DNA of 28,757 nucleotides from positions 1-28,757 of the forward strand of contig SFCN01000022.1 in the NCBI GenBank assembly GCA_004558595.1. The letters run 5' to 3'. Numbering within the stretch: position 1 is the first letter of the stretch; each line of letters starts with the position of its first letter. A program made the translations under genes and the position numbers. The notes beneath the pieces were generated by a model, which searched no databases, was not told the origin of the DNA, and worked only from the letters and a program-made list of their open reading frames with translations. The DNA comes from Phascolarctobacterium sp. (GTDB taxonomy: Bacteria > Bacillota > Negativicutes > Acidaminococcales > Acidaminococcaceae). This document shows positions 1-7,381 of the stretch, piece by piece.

Positions 1-74
1 TTGATAAGAGTATGGTTATTACCTCGTGCTTCGCTAATACATAGAGCTTCTATTTTACCTTTCATTAAGCTCAT
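1..74 (-). CDS. MOSC-domain protein, 5' end only (runs off the window)
   Basis: Reading leftwards from the ATG at 74, the first residues are MSLMKGKIEALCISEARGN. The K-G-K-I-E-A-x-C-I-S-E stretch resembles the start of stand-alone MOSC proteins and MoaB-MOSC fusions, which follow moaC in many anaerobes and act in molybdenum cofactor handling. The ATG overlaps the moaC stop as ATGA (74-71), which suggests translational coupling. A second in-frame ATG at 65 is possible, but the GAGG just upstream suits the first. The last 22 bases at the window edge are an inverted copy of part of moaC, so the residues after about position 17 may not be genuine. Only about 24 codons are visible, so the family call is tentative. 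Confidence 0.55.
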   Translation of the reverse strand, partial: MSLMKGKIEALCISEARGNNHTLI

Positions 75-183
75 ACTTCCTCACCCTCCCTTTGAACCAA
101 AGCCTGAGACCAGAGAAAATCTCCACTCTTGCCGCCGCTTTTGCTTAAAAGATGCACATCTGTAATAACCATACTCTTATCAA
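1..183. repeat. 22-bp perfect inverted repeat (1-22 and 162-183)
   Basis: Bases 1-22 are identical to the reverse complement of 162-183. The inner copy is coding sequence in moaC (around residues KSMVIT). The outer copy sits exactly at the window edge, inside the presumed MOSC gene. An exact 22-base match in opposite orientation, with one copy at the edge, is unlikely by chance and suggests a fold-back or assembly-graph artefact at a contig end. A real inversion duplication is possible. Confidence 0.85.
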
Positions 184-589
184 CGGCTTTACACATGTCA
201 TAAATTGTCAGCAAAGCGATTTGCACGCCAGTCAAGGCCTCCATCTCTACACCTGTCTTACCGTCTGTTTTCGCAAGACAAGTAACTTCAATGTAGTAAA
301 GCGTATTCTCTGTTTCTTTCAGTTCGAAATTCACCTCGCATTTAGTCAGCGGCAGTGGATGGCATAAAGGAATAAGCTCGCTAGTTCTTTTTGTAGCCAT
401 GATGCCTGCCAAACGTGCCACACCTAGCACATCCCCCTTAGCGATCTCATGCTTTTGAATTCTTTCAAAAATTTCTTGGCAAACATAAATTTTACCGGTA
501 GCGACGGCAACGCGTGTTGTCACGGGCTTGTCCGAAACATCCACCATAATAGCATTGCCCTCCTTATCAAAATGAGTTAAATCACTCAT
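71..589 (-). CDS. moaC: Cyclic pyranopterin monophosphate synthase MoaC
   Basis: MoaC converts the MoaA product (3',8-cyclo-GTP) to cyclic pyranopterin monophosphate, completing the first stage of molybdenum cofactor synthesis in the cytoplasm. The 172-residue length is slightly above the family norm of about 160. The family signatures are present: MVDVSDKPVTTRVA near the N-terminus, GVARLAGIMATKRTSELIPLCHPLPL in the middle (split in the text by normal spacing), and the catalytic KTDGKTGVEMEAL region followed by ALLTIYDMCKAVDK. The ATG at 589 lies 2 bases after the moaA stop, and its own stop overlaps the next start as ATGA. Nothing looks broken here, in contrast to moaA just upstream. Confidence 0.95.
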   Translation of the reverse strand: MSDLTHFDKEGNAIMVDVSDKPVTTRVAVATGKIYVCQEIFERIQKHEIAKGDVLGVARLAGIMATKRTSELIPLCHPLPLTKCEVNFELKETENTLYYIEVTCLAKTDGKTGVEMEALTGVQIALLTIYDMCKAVDKSMVITDVHLLSKSGGKSGDFLWSQALVQREGEEV

Positions 590-591
590 GT

Positions 592-1467
592 TTAGCCTCC
601 TATCTCGTTCATGCTAAAGCCTGCAGGACTATCCTCGAAGTGATGGCCCATGGGCTTCTCGTAGATAGCTTTTTTTAAAGCGGCGACTAGCTCGTTTTCA
701 AGATTTACGGAGCATTTTTTCTCTTTATCATCCTGCTCTAGCTTATTCTTGAATCCTTTGGAGCCGCTACTGCGAAGCAGCTGACGCAAATCCAAGGTGC
801 TGTGGCTGTATAAGCATGGCTTTAGCTGTCCTGTGCTAGTAAGCCGCACCCGATTACAGCTACCACAAAATTTTCCATGTAAAGGCTCTATAAACCCTAT
901 TATTTGCTTTTCCCCATTCTTGGCGGCTTTATAGTATGCAGCAGGTCCATTGCCAAAAATTATATTTACCTTTTCAAGTTGATAGCCCGCTTCTTCTAAT
1001 AAACTACGTATTTCATTACCATTGTAGGAATGAAGCTTGTTATTACAAGCTAAGGGCATGAGTTCTATGAATCGCAAAGGGACTCGCAAGCTATGAGCGA
1101 ATTCCACTAAATTAATAATATCTTTTTCATGCAGAATCCTTAAAGCCACGCAGTTTAGTTTACACTTAATGCCTGCAGCAACAGTACTCCTTATTCCATG
1201 TAAAGCTTTTTCTATATTTCCACCGCCAGTAATTTGCTCATATAAGTCATTATCCAATGTATCGAGGCTAATATTGATACCATCAATGCCACAAGATAGC
1301 AGCTTTGGAATGCATTGCTCTAAAAGCATCCCGTTAGTAGTCAAGGTAACCTGTTCCACTCCTTCTAGTGCTTTAAGTCTAGCAATAAAATCTACCGAAC
1401 CCTTACGCAAAAGCGGCGTTAATGATATTCTCATGTAATTGATGCTTCTATTATATCCGTCTAACAT
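592..1467 (-). CDS. moaA: MoaA (GTP 3',8-cyclase) with in-frame loss of the N-terminal radical-SAM cluster region
   Basis: MoaA is a radical-SAM enzyme with two 4Fe-4S clusters that starts Moco synthesis from GTP. I use the ATG at 1467 (MLDGYNRSINYMRISLT), with AAAGG upstream, rather than the GTG at 1494. The frame gives 291 residues against about 320-340 for the family. The text runs RISLT (residues 13-17) directly into PLLRKG (18-23). In intact MoaA about 50 residues lie between these, including DRCNxRCxYC and the RxTGGE part of GGEP. That removes the SAM-binding cluster. The rest is normal: LTTNG, ISLDTLD, FIELMP, the C-terminal cluster cysteines C201, C204 and C218, GHHF and a terminal GG. 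A lysine-rich stretch of about 20 extra residues (about 235-257) precedes the last helix. The gene cannot be active as written unless this is a sequence error. Confidence 0.85.
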   Translation of the reverse strand: MLDGYNRSINYMRISLTPLLRKGSVDFIARLKALEGVEQVTLTTNGMLLEQCIPKLLSCGIDGINISLDTLDNDLYEQITGGGNIEKALHGIRSTVAAGIKCKLNCVALRILHEKDIINLVEFAHSLRVPLRFIELMPLACNNKLHSYNGNEIRSLLEEAGYQLEKVNIIFGNGPAAYYKAAKNGEKQIIGFIEPLHGKFCGSCNRVRLTSTGQLKPCLYSHSTLDLRQLLRSSGSKGFKNKLEQDDKEKKCSVNLENELVAALKKAIYEKPMGHHFEDSPAGFSMNEIGG

Positions 1468-1519
1468 AATACAAACCTTTAGCGTCACTCTCACTTAAGA
1501 TTAACGCTTTGCCAAAAGA

Positions 1520-1547
1520 ATGCGGAAGCAATTGACTACTTCCGCAT
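1520..1547 (-). terminator. Hairpin between the hydroxylase operon and moaA (weak terminator or processing site)
   Basis: A perfect 9-bp stem, ATGCGGAAG / CTTCCGCAT, with a 10-base loop lies about 20 bases after the molybdopterin-subunit stop. On the minus strand it is followed by TTCTTTTGG, a mediocre U-tract. It could attenuate read-through into moaA-moaC or protect the upstream mRNA end. No separate promoter for moaA is evident in the 52 bases that remain. Confidence 0.5.
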
Positions 1548-1566
1548 ATTTATTTATTAAAAAAAG

Positions 1567-3843
1567 CTACTCATCCATGCCCAAGGCAATCTTCTCCGGT
1601 GTAATCGGCAAGGTAAAGAAGCGATGGCCTGTTGCTTGATATATAGCGTCCGCTATAGCGGGTCCAGGAGTGTTAATAACAAGCTCGCCTACAGATTTAG
1701 CTCCGTAGGGGCCGCTCTCCTCATAGCTGCAGGCAAAATCCACATGAATATGACCAATATCCTGTCGGGTGGGCACCTTATATTGCATGAAGGAATTCTC
1801 GTAAATACGACCCTCAGGGCTATAAGTCACATTCTCCATCAAGGTCATACCAATACCCTGTAAAATACCGCCCTCCGTCTGCACCTTGGCCAGATGAGGA
1901 TTAATGGGTGTACCGCAGTCAACAGAAGCATAATAATTGACAACCTCGGTCTCACCTGTTTCAAGGTCAGTCTCAAGCTCAGCGACGCCAGCCATGAAGG
2001 GCGGAGGGCTGAGTAAGCTGTCCATCTCCACAGTTTCCTGTAATGCAATATTATTAAAGCATTGGGAAGCAACAGCAATGTCCACAAGGGAAATAGACTT
2101 CTCACTTACAGTGCTACGCACTTCCTTGCCATCAAAAACTACTTCCTCAACAGGGCATTCTAGCTTCTTCGCGCCTAAAGCGCAGATTTTAGCACGAATA
2201 CGCTTAGCGCATTCGTTCACCGCATTACCTGTGATATAAGTAGTGCTAGAGGCGTAGGAGCCGGAATCATAGGGAGATGCGTCCGTATCTGCACCAAAGA
2301 CTTGGATTTGCTCAAAGTCGCATTCTAAAACCTCAGCTGCCATCTGAGCCAAAATGGTGTCACAGCCCGTGCCCATATCCGCAGCTCCAATAAGCAATGT
2401 GTAAGAGCCATCATCATTAACTTTAATGGTAGCGCCGCCCACATCACAATACGGAATGGATGAGCCCTGCATAGCGATGGCTACGCCCATGGTACGCACC
2501 TTACCGTTGGGCATTTTACGTAACGGGAACTTTTCATCCCAACCGCTCATCTCGCGGACCTGAGCCAAGCATTTATCAAGGGCGCAGCTGGTGTTGGGTG
2601 CTCCGTAATAAGCAGGCATTATATCGCCCTCATGAGTAATATTCATCTCACGCAGGGTAATAGGATCAATATTTAATTTCGCGGCCAGCTCGTTCACAGC
2701 GCTTTCCACTGCGAAAATACCTTGAGGCGCGCCGTAGCCACGATAAGCGCCCGCTGCCTGCAAATTCGTATATACGACATCAAAGCCAAAGCGGAAGGCC
2801 TCCGTGCGATACAGCGGAATGGACTTGTGCCCTGATAGACCTACGGTAGTAGGACCGTGCTCGCCATAAGCGCCAGTGTTGGACAGAGTATATAGATCAA
2901 TTGCGCGAATCCTACCCTCTTTGGTAGCGCCAAGACGAACTCTAACCTCCATCTCATGACGAGGACTAGCCGCAATATGGCATTCATAACGACTAAAAAC
3001 CATTTTCGAGGGCTTTTTCAACTTCCAAGTAACAAAGGCAGGATACATCTCGCTGACACAGCTTTGCTTAGCGCCAAAGCCACCGCCAATACGGGGCTTA
3101 GTCACACGCACCATGGTTTTAGGAATATGTAATGCGTTAGCAATAATACGGCGACAGTGGAACACGATCTGAGTGGAGCTAACAATATGCAAGCGACCAT
3201 AGGTATCAATGGTGCAGTATGTGCAGAAGGGCTCCATCATATCCTGTTGTACAGCCTTTACGCGGTAGGTGCGGTCGATAAGAATATCACTAGAGGCCAA
3301 AACGCCGTCCACATCACCATCGCTGATGGTCTCGGAAGCGCAAAGATTGCGTTTATTATCGGCGCCAACGGGACATTGTGCCTCCCATGTGTCTTCTGGA
3401 TGTACCAAAATAGGATTATCCAGCGCCTTGTGAAAATCCAGCACGGCTTCTAAAACATTATATTTAACCTTAATTAGGGACAGAGCCTTGTCTACGGCTT
3501 TTTCAGTTTTACCGGCTACAATGGCTACAATATCGCCTACAAAACGCACATGACGGTCCAACAGCAAGCGGTCATAGGGACTGGGCTCAGGATATGTTTG
3601 ACCAGCGTAGGTGCAGCGCTTAGCGTCTTGGTCCACATCCTCAAAGGTGAAAATAGCTTCCACATCAGGTACCTTGGCCGCAATAGCTGTGTTAATGCTT
3701 TCGATGATAGCATTAGCATGGGGTGAACGTAAAACCTTGACGATTAGACAATCCTTGGGAGCTAAATCATCAGTATAAACAGGCTGACCTGTTACCAGCT
3801 GCATAGCATCCTTCTTGCGCAGGGGTTGATTAACAATTTTCAT
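1567..3843 (-). CDS. Xanthine dehydrogenase-family molybdopterin-binding subunit
   Basis: This is the catalytic subunit of a molybdenum hydroxylase that inserts water-derived oxygen into an N-heterocycle or aldehyde. At 758 residues it is typical for a separate large subunit. The N-terminal a/b hammerhead domain (about 20-135) starts at VTGQPVYTDDL. The Moco-binding part shows GGGFGAK (253-259), AYRGYGAPQ (366-374) and GAKSVGE (714-720), whose glutamate matches the catalytic base of the family. The start follows GGAGG with 8 bases spacing, 3 bases after the 2Fe-2S subunit stop. There is no in-frame UGA, so any selenium would be the labile non-selenocysteine kind. With YqeB, YqeC, XdhC and a purine permease nearby, a selenium-dependent purine or xanthine hydroxylase is the best inference. 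The substrate cannot be read from sequence. Confidence 0.92.
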   Translation of the reverse strand: MKIVNQPLRKKDAMQLVTGQPVYTDDLAPKDCLIVKVLRSPHANAIIESINTAIAAKVPDVEAIFTFEDVDQDAKRCTYAGQTYPEPSPYDRLLLDRHVRFVGDIVAIVAGKTEKAVDKALSLIKVKYNVLEAVLDFHKALDNPILVHPEDTWEAQCPVGADNKRNLCASETISDGDVDGVLASSDILIDRTYRVKAVQQDMMEPFCTYCTIDTYGRLHIVSSTQIVFHCRRIIANALHIPKTMVRVTKPRIGGGFGAKQSCVSEMYPAFVTWKLKKPSKMVFSRYECHIAASPRHEMEVRVRLGATKEGRIRAIDLYTLSNTGAYGEHGPTTVGLSGHKSIPLYRTEAFRFGFDVVYTNLQAAGAYRGYGAPQGIFAVESAVNELAAKLNIDPITLREMNITHEGDIMPAYYGAPNTSCALDKCLAQVREMSGWDEKFPLRKMPNGKVRTMGVAIAMQGSSIPYCDVGGATIKVNDDGSYTLLIGAADMGTGCDTILAQMAAEVLECDFEQIQVFGADTDASPYDSGSYASSTTYITGNAVNECAKRIRAKICALGAKKLECPVEEVVFDGKEVRSTVSEKSISLVDIAVASQCFNNIALQETVEMDSLLSPPPFMAGVAELETDLETGETEVVNYYASVDCGTPINPHLAKVQTEGGILQGIGMTLMENVTYSPEGRIYENSFMQYKVPTRQDIGHIHVDFACSYEESGPYGAKSVGELVINTPGPAIADAIYQATGHRFFTLPITPEKIALGMDE

Positions 3844-3846
3844 CTG

Positions 3847-4317
3847 TTACACCTCCCCCTTCTGCGCCTTTTTCCAAGCAATGAAATTTTGAATACCACG
3901 AAGCTGACCTTCGTAGCCGGAGCAGCGGCATAGATTTCCGGCTAAATATTCCTTGATTTCCTTTTCGCTGGGCTCAGGATTTTCCCTAAACAGAGCGAGA
4001 GCGTTCATAATCATACCAGGATTACAGAAGCCGCATTGTTCCGCGCCCTGATCCGCGATAAAAGCGCCAAATTCAGCAGCCTCCTTTTGCAGTCCCTCCA
4101 TAGTAGTTACCTTATGTCCATCAGCACGAGCTACCAAAACGGAGCAGCTCAGAACCGGCTTATCATCCAAAAAGACAGTACACAAACCGCAGTTAGAGGT
4201 ATCGCAGCCACGCTTCACGCTATAGCAGCCCTCATTACGTACAAAATCTAATAGAGCCATATCCGCATCCACAATGCGGGTAATTCTTTTTCCATTCAAG
4301 GTTAATGTTACTTCCAT
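3847..4317 (-). CDS. 2Fe-2S subunit of the molybdenum hydroxylase
   Basis: This small electron-transfer subunit carries two 2Fe-2S clusters between the molybdenum centre and FAD. Its 156 residues are standard. The plant-ferredoxin-type N-terminal cluster has C38, C43, C46 and C58 in CDTSNCGLC plus a later cysteine. The C-terminal helical domain has C95, C98, C130 and C132 in QCGFCNPGM and NLCRCSGY. The ATG at 4317 shares its first base with the stop of the FAD subunit (TAATG), so the two are translationally coupled. The large subunit follows 3 bases after the stop. The order FAD, FeS, Mo is that of cox-type operons. Confidence 0.95.
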   Translation of the reverse strand: MEVTLTLNGKRITRIVDADMALLDFVRNEGCYSVKRGCDTSNCGLCTVFLDDKPVLSCSVLVARADGHKVTTMEGLQKEAAEFGAFIADQGAEQCGFCNPGMIMNALALFRENPEPSEKEIKEYLAGNLCRCSGYEGQLRGIQNFIAWKKAQKGEV

Positions 4318-5108
4318 TAGGCTTTACCTCCCAATGCTAAGATGGTGCGTGCAGCCAACACCTTAATCAAATGAGCGCGATAGGTAGCGCTGCCACGAGG
4401 ATTGCTTTCTGTGGGCAGGACGCTGGCAGCATGCTCCGCAAAGGCCTTCGCCCCTGCCTCGGTAATACCGGTACTTAACAGACCCTGGTCATCACGAACT
4501 AAAGCAGCCTTGGCAGGCCTTGCGCCCACAGCAAGCTGCACACCGGCACTGGTTTTAGCAGCAGCGCAGGTCAGCACAGGAAAATCGGTTTTTGCAATAC
4601 GAACAGAAGCATATTGGCATTGCAATTCCTGCTTCGGAATAAGTACACGCACTAAAATATCACGGTCATAGGGCATTTTCGCAAATTCAGAAACAGCGAT
4701 AACGCCACCCTTATATAATTCAACCTTGGCATCCAATGCCATGAGTATAGTCAAAACATCGCTAAAGCCAAAACGACCAAAAACACTACCGCCCACGGTA
4801 GCAAGATTGCGGAACTGAACACCCACAATGTGGCGTAGCGCTTCTTTCATAGCACCATTTGTATAGGCAGCAATACCCTCGTGCAGCTCCAGCTGGCGTA
4901 GGCTTACCATGGCGCCAATACTAAATTCAGTGTCGCTTTCCTCAATTTTATCCAAGCCCAAAGCGCTCAAATCAATCATGGTAGCCACATTACCTTTGCT
5001 TAGACGCATCCAGAGCATACCGCCCATGACACGATTAGGACGCTTTTGATTCAGTTGCCACGCCTCCTCAAGGCTGGCAACCTTCTTAATTTCACGGATT
5101 GTAAGCAT
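4317..5108 (-). CDS. FAD-binding subunit of the molybdenum hydroxylase
   Basis: This medium subunit passes electrons from the 2Fe-2S clusters through FAD to an acceptor such as NAD+. The start MLTIREIKKV at 5108 has GGAGG 7 bases upstream and is preferred over an upstream TTG-type extension. The resulting 263 residues are slightly short for the family. The molybdopterin-dehydrogenase FAD fold is recognisable from MIDLSALGLDKIE, the glycine-rich VGVQFRNLATVGGSVFGRFG region around 105-125, and the C-terminal CO-dehydrogenase-flavoprotein-like domain beginning around 165. It is the first gene of the three-subunit operon. Confidence 0.88.
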   Translation of the reverse strand: MLTIREIKKVASLEEAWQLNQKRPNRVMGGMLWMRLSKGNVATMIDLSALGLDKIEESDTEFSIGAMVSLRQLELHEGIAAYTNGAMKEALRHIVGVQFRNLATVGGSVFGRFGFSDVLTILMALDAKVELYKGGVIAVSEFAKMPYDRDILVRVLIPKQELQCQYASVRIAKTDFPVLTCAAAKTSAGVQLAVGARPAKAALVRDDQGLLSTGITEAGAKAFAEHAASVLPTESNPRGSATYRAHLIKVLAARTILALGGKA

Positions 5109-5152
5109 AAAAAGCCCTCCATCATGCATTTTACTCACAAAAATTCTATTAT

Positions 5153-5161
5153 ATTTTACCA
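5153..5161 (-). promoter_or_regulatory. Possible extended -10 promoter for the hydroxylase operon
   Basis: Upstream of the FAD-subunit gene the minus strand reads TGGTAAAAT, an extended -10 form, overlapping TATAAT a few bases later. No good -35 box is at the right distance. It lies about 45 bases before the start codon in the 173-base divergent gap with mocA. Confidence 0.35.
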
Positions 5162-5281
5162 TAAATTGGCTTCGTTTAAAAGGAATTTGTTAACTAGTGT
5201 AGAATTTACTGGATAGATAAGCAGGCATTAGCTAGCTTATTCCCTAAGGCTTTTATGGTGTTTGATGAAGGATCGAGAATT

Positions 5282-5887
5282 ATGACTAAATTTTTTCCTC
5301 TTGGCTGCATCATTATGGCTTCGGGCCATTCGACACGCTTTGGCAGCAACAAATTATTGCAGGAGTTTCAGGGACAACCTCTAATTCAATATATTTTGAA
5401 TACTACTCAGGACTTGTTTACAGAGCGTGTAGTGGTTACTCGTTATAGAAAAATCGCTAAGCTCTGTCAAGAGCAGGGCATACCCTATTTGCTTCACGAT
5501 AAGCCCTATTTAAACGATACTATTCGTCTGGGTATGGCCTATTGCCAAACCAGCGAGCTTTTGGGCTACGCCTTTTGCACCAGTGATCAGCCTTTTTTAC
5601 GTTGGCAAAGCGTGAGCCTTCTTTGTGAAAGCTTTATTAAGACGCCCTACGCTATTCAGCGTTTAGCCTATGGGCAATCACCCGGCAACCCCATGATTTT
5701 TCCGGCAGATTTGGCCTCTGAGCTCCAATGCCTTCCCCAAGATAAGGGCGGAGGCCTTTTAGCAAAAAAATATCCTGAACGAGTACGCTTGGTACAGGTT
5801 CAGGATAAGTATGAGCTTTTTGACATTGATACTGTTCGAGATTTACGGCAGTGTCTTAATCTTGGGGCAGCACAATATTTAAAATAA
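5282..5887 (+). CDS. mocA: Molybdenum cofactor cytidylyltransferase-like protein (MobA-like NTP transferase)
   Basis: It most likely adds CMP to molybdopterin to make MCD, the cofactor form used by xanthine-dehydrogenase-family enzymes. The ATG at 5282 (MTKFFPLGCI) has AAGGA 9 bases upstream and gives 201 residues. The NTP-transferase motif near the N-terminus reads MASGHSTRFGSNKLL, a variant of LAAGxSxRxGxxK. SDQPFL in the middle supplies the metal-binding aspartate, and GNPMIFP is the usual following motif. It is divergent from the hydroxylase operon it would serve. Its last 32 bases overlap the 3' end of the convergent permease gene. A MobA-type guanylyltransferase is less likely given the neighbours. 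Confidence 0.8.
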   Translation: MTKFFPLGCIIMASGHSTRFGSNKLLQEFQGQPLIQYILNTTQDLFTERVVVTRYRKIAKLCQEQGIPYLLHDKPYLNDTIRLGMAYCQTSELLGYAFCTSDQPFLRWQSVSLLCESFIKTPYAIQRLAYGQSPGNPMIFPADLASELQCLPQDKGGGLLAKKYPERVRLVQVQDKYELFDIDTVRDLRQCLNLGAAQYLK

Positions 5888-7247
5888 TGGCGACCAGAGC
5901 TGCGGGAACGATGCCGGAGCCACCAAAAATCAATTTAATAGCGCTAGGCGCATGGGCTAAAATGCCAGGATTCGCGCCCATACCATAACCAACGCCGAGA
6001 GCAACTGCCACAATGGTCAGATTGCGCGGCGTTAATTTTTCTTTAGTAATAAGCTGAATACCACTGACAACAATGCTGGAGAACATCATCACTGCTGCTC
6101 CGCCCAATACGGATTGAGGCATAATGGAAACAAGAGCACCCAGCTTGGGAATTAGGCCGCAGAGGATAAGAAAGACGGCACCTGTTGCCAAAGCAAAGCG
6201 GTTCACAACCTTGGTCATAGCAACCAAACCAACGTTTTGACTGAAGGAGGTGTTGGGCAAAACACCGAAAAGAGCAGCAAAGCTGGAGCCCAAGCCATCG
6301 CAAATTACGCCACCAGCCAGCTCCTTATCGGTAGCCTCACGCTCCATACCACCCTCCATAACACCGGAAATATCGCCGACGGTTTCTACCGCAGTAACGA
6401 TAAACATGATGCAAACGGGAATGATGGCACGCATATCAAAAATAATGTCCACGGGCATGAAATCAGGAATGGCAAACCAGCCAGCACTGGCAACCTTATC
6501 CCAGTTTAATACCCAAGATTTTGTAAAGGTTACGCCCTTGGCAGTAACACCTGTGGTAGGCAACACTAGTCCCATGATAAAGGCTGCGATATAGCCAGCG
6601 ATGATGCCAAATAAAATAGAACTGGAGCTAAAGAAGCCCTTGGTTCCATGCTTAAAAAACAGGATTACTATGAGAACAAAAAGACCTAGGCCCAGATTTT
6701 CCATGGAGCCGAAGTCCTTGGTTTTAAAGCCACCGCCAAAGGAGTTAACACCAACGGCAATAAGGGATAGACCAATGGAAAGCACGACCGTGCCAGTCAC
6801 TACGGACGGGAAAAAGCGTCGCAGGGGCTTCAGGAAGAAGCCTAAAATGCCTTCAAAAAAGCCGCCGATAATGGACGCGCCCATAATGGCGCCATAGGCC
6901 ACTACACCACTACCCATGGTGGCGACCACACTGCTAAACACGCCGATGAAGCCGGAGCTAGTACCCATAATAATAGGTACCTTGCCACCGCAGGGACCGA
7001 TGCCATAAAGCTGTACCAGTGTCACAATGCCAGCAATAATCATCGCATTTTGGAGCAGACTGATTTGCAGGTTAACGAATTCTGTTCCGCCCATAATGCC
7101 GCAAGCGCCACCGATAATCAAAAGCGGGGTCAGATTACCTACGAACATGGCCAGAACATGCTGCAGACCTAGAGGAATAGCCTGACCAAGGGGCATATCT
7201 CCCTCAAAGCTATAGGCTTCCTTAGATAAATTTGTGAATTTAGACAT
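5856..7247 (-). CDS. NCS2 family purine (xanthine/uric acid) permease
   Basis: This inner-membrane symporter for nucleobases has about 12-14 hydrophobic segments in 463 residues. The start MSKFTNLSKE at 7247 has AGGAGG 8 bases upstream and is preferred over a GTG two codons earlier. NCS2 marks include the QH motif in GLQHVLAMF (about residues 28-36), IMGTSSGFIGVF, and the signature SQNVGLVAMTKV late in the protein, of the QNxGxxxxT type found in purine rather than uracil transporters. Its position between the hydroxylase, mocA and xdhC suggests it imports the substrate of the hydroxylase, probably xanthine, hypoxanthine or urate. It has its own promoter and no visible purine riboswitch. Confidence 0.9.
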   Translation of the reverse strand: MSKFTNLSKEAYSFEGDMPLGQAIPLGLQHVLAMFVGNLTPLLIIGGACGIMGGTEFVNLQISLLQNAMIIAGIVTLVQLYGIGPCGGKVPIIMGTSSGFIGVFSSVVATMGSGVVAYGAIMGASIIGGFFEGILGFFLKPLRRFFPSVVTGTVVLSIGLSLIAVGVNSFGGGFKTKDFGSMENLGLGLFVLIVILFFKHGTKGFFSSSSILFGIIAGYIAAFIMGLVLPTTGVTAKGVTFTKSWVLNWDKVASAGWFAIPDFMPVDIIFDMRAIIPVCIMFIVTAVETVGDISGVMEGGMEREATDKELAGGVICDGLGSSFAALFGVLPNTSFSQNVGLVAMTKVVNRFALATGAVFLILCGLIPKLGALVSIMPQSVLGGAAVMMFSSIVVSGIQLITKEKLTPRNLTIVAVALGVGYGMGANPGILAHAPSAIKLIFGGSGIVPAALVAIILNIVLPQD

Positions 7248-7284
7248 ACACACACCCTCCTAGAGGAATTTAAATAACAATAGT

Positions 7285-7314
7285 ATTTTATCCCATTTTC
7301 CCTTCAGATGTAAA
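7285..7314 (-). promoter_or_regulatory. Promoter for the purine permease
   Basis: On the minus strand TTTACA (-35, 7314-7309) and TAAAAT (-10, 7290-7285) are separated by 18 bases. The predicted leader is only about 30 bases long, with the Shine-Dalgarno AGGAGG near its end. Confidence 0.6.
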
Positions 7315-7381
7315 GCTACAGAAGAAAAAATATGAAGATTTTTGAGAGTTTATTGCTCAGTCTTGTGAAGCTAGGTATGTC

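Noticed and set aside
1567..3843. Selenocysteine in the molybdopterin subunit
   Set aside because: The frame is open from start to stop with no internal UGA. Selenium in these hydroxylases is a labile cofactor, not selenocysteine.
7250..7381. Purine riboswitch upstream of the NCS2 permease
   Set aside because: The predicted leader after the promoter is only about 30 bases, and no conserved purine aptamer core is visible in the gap.
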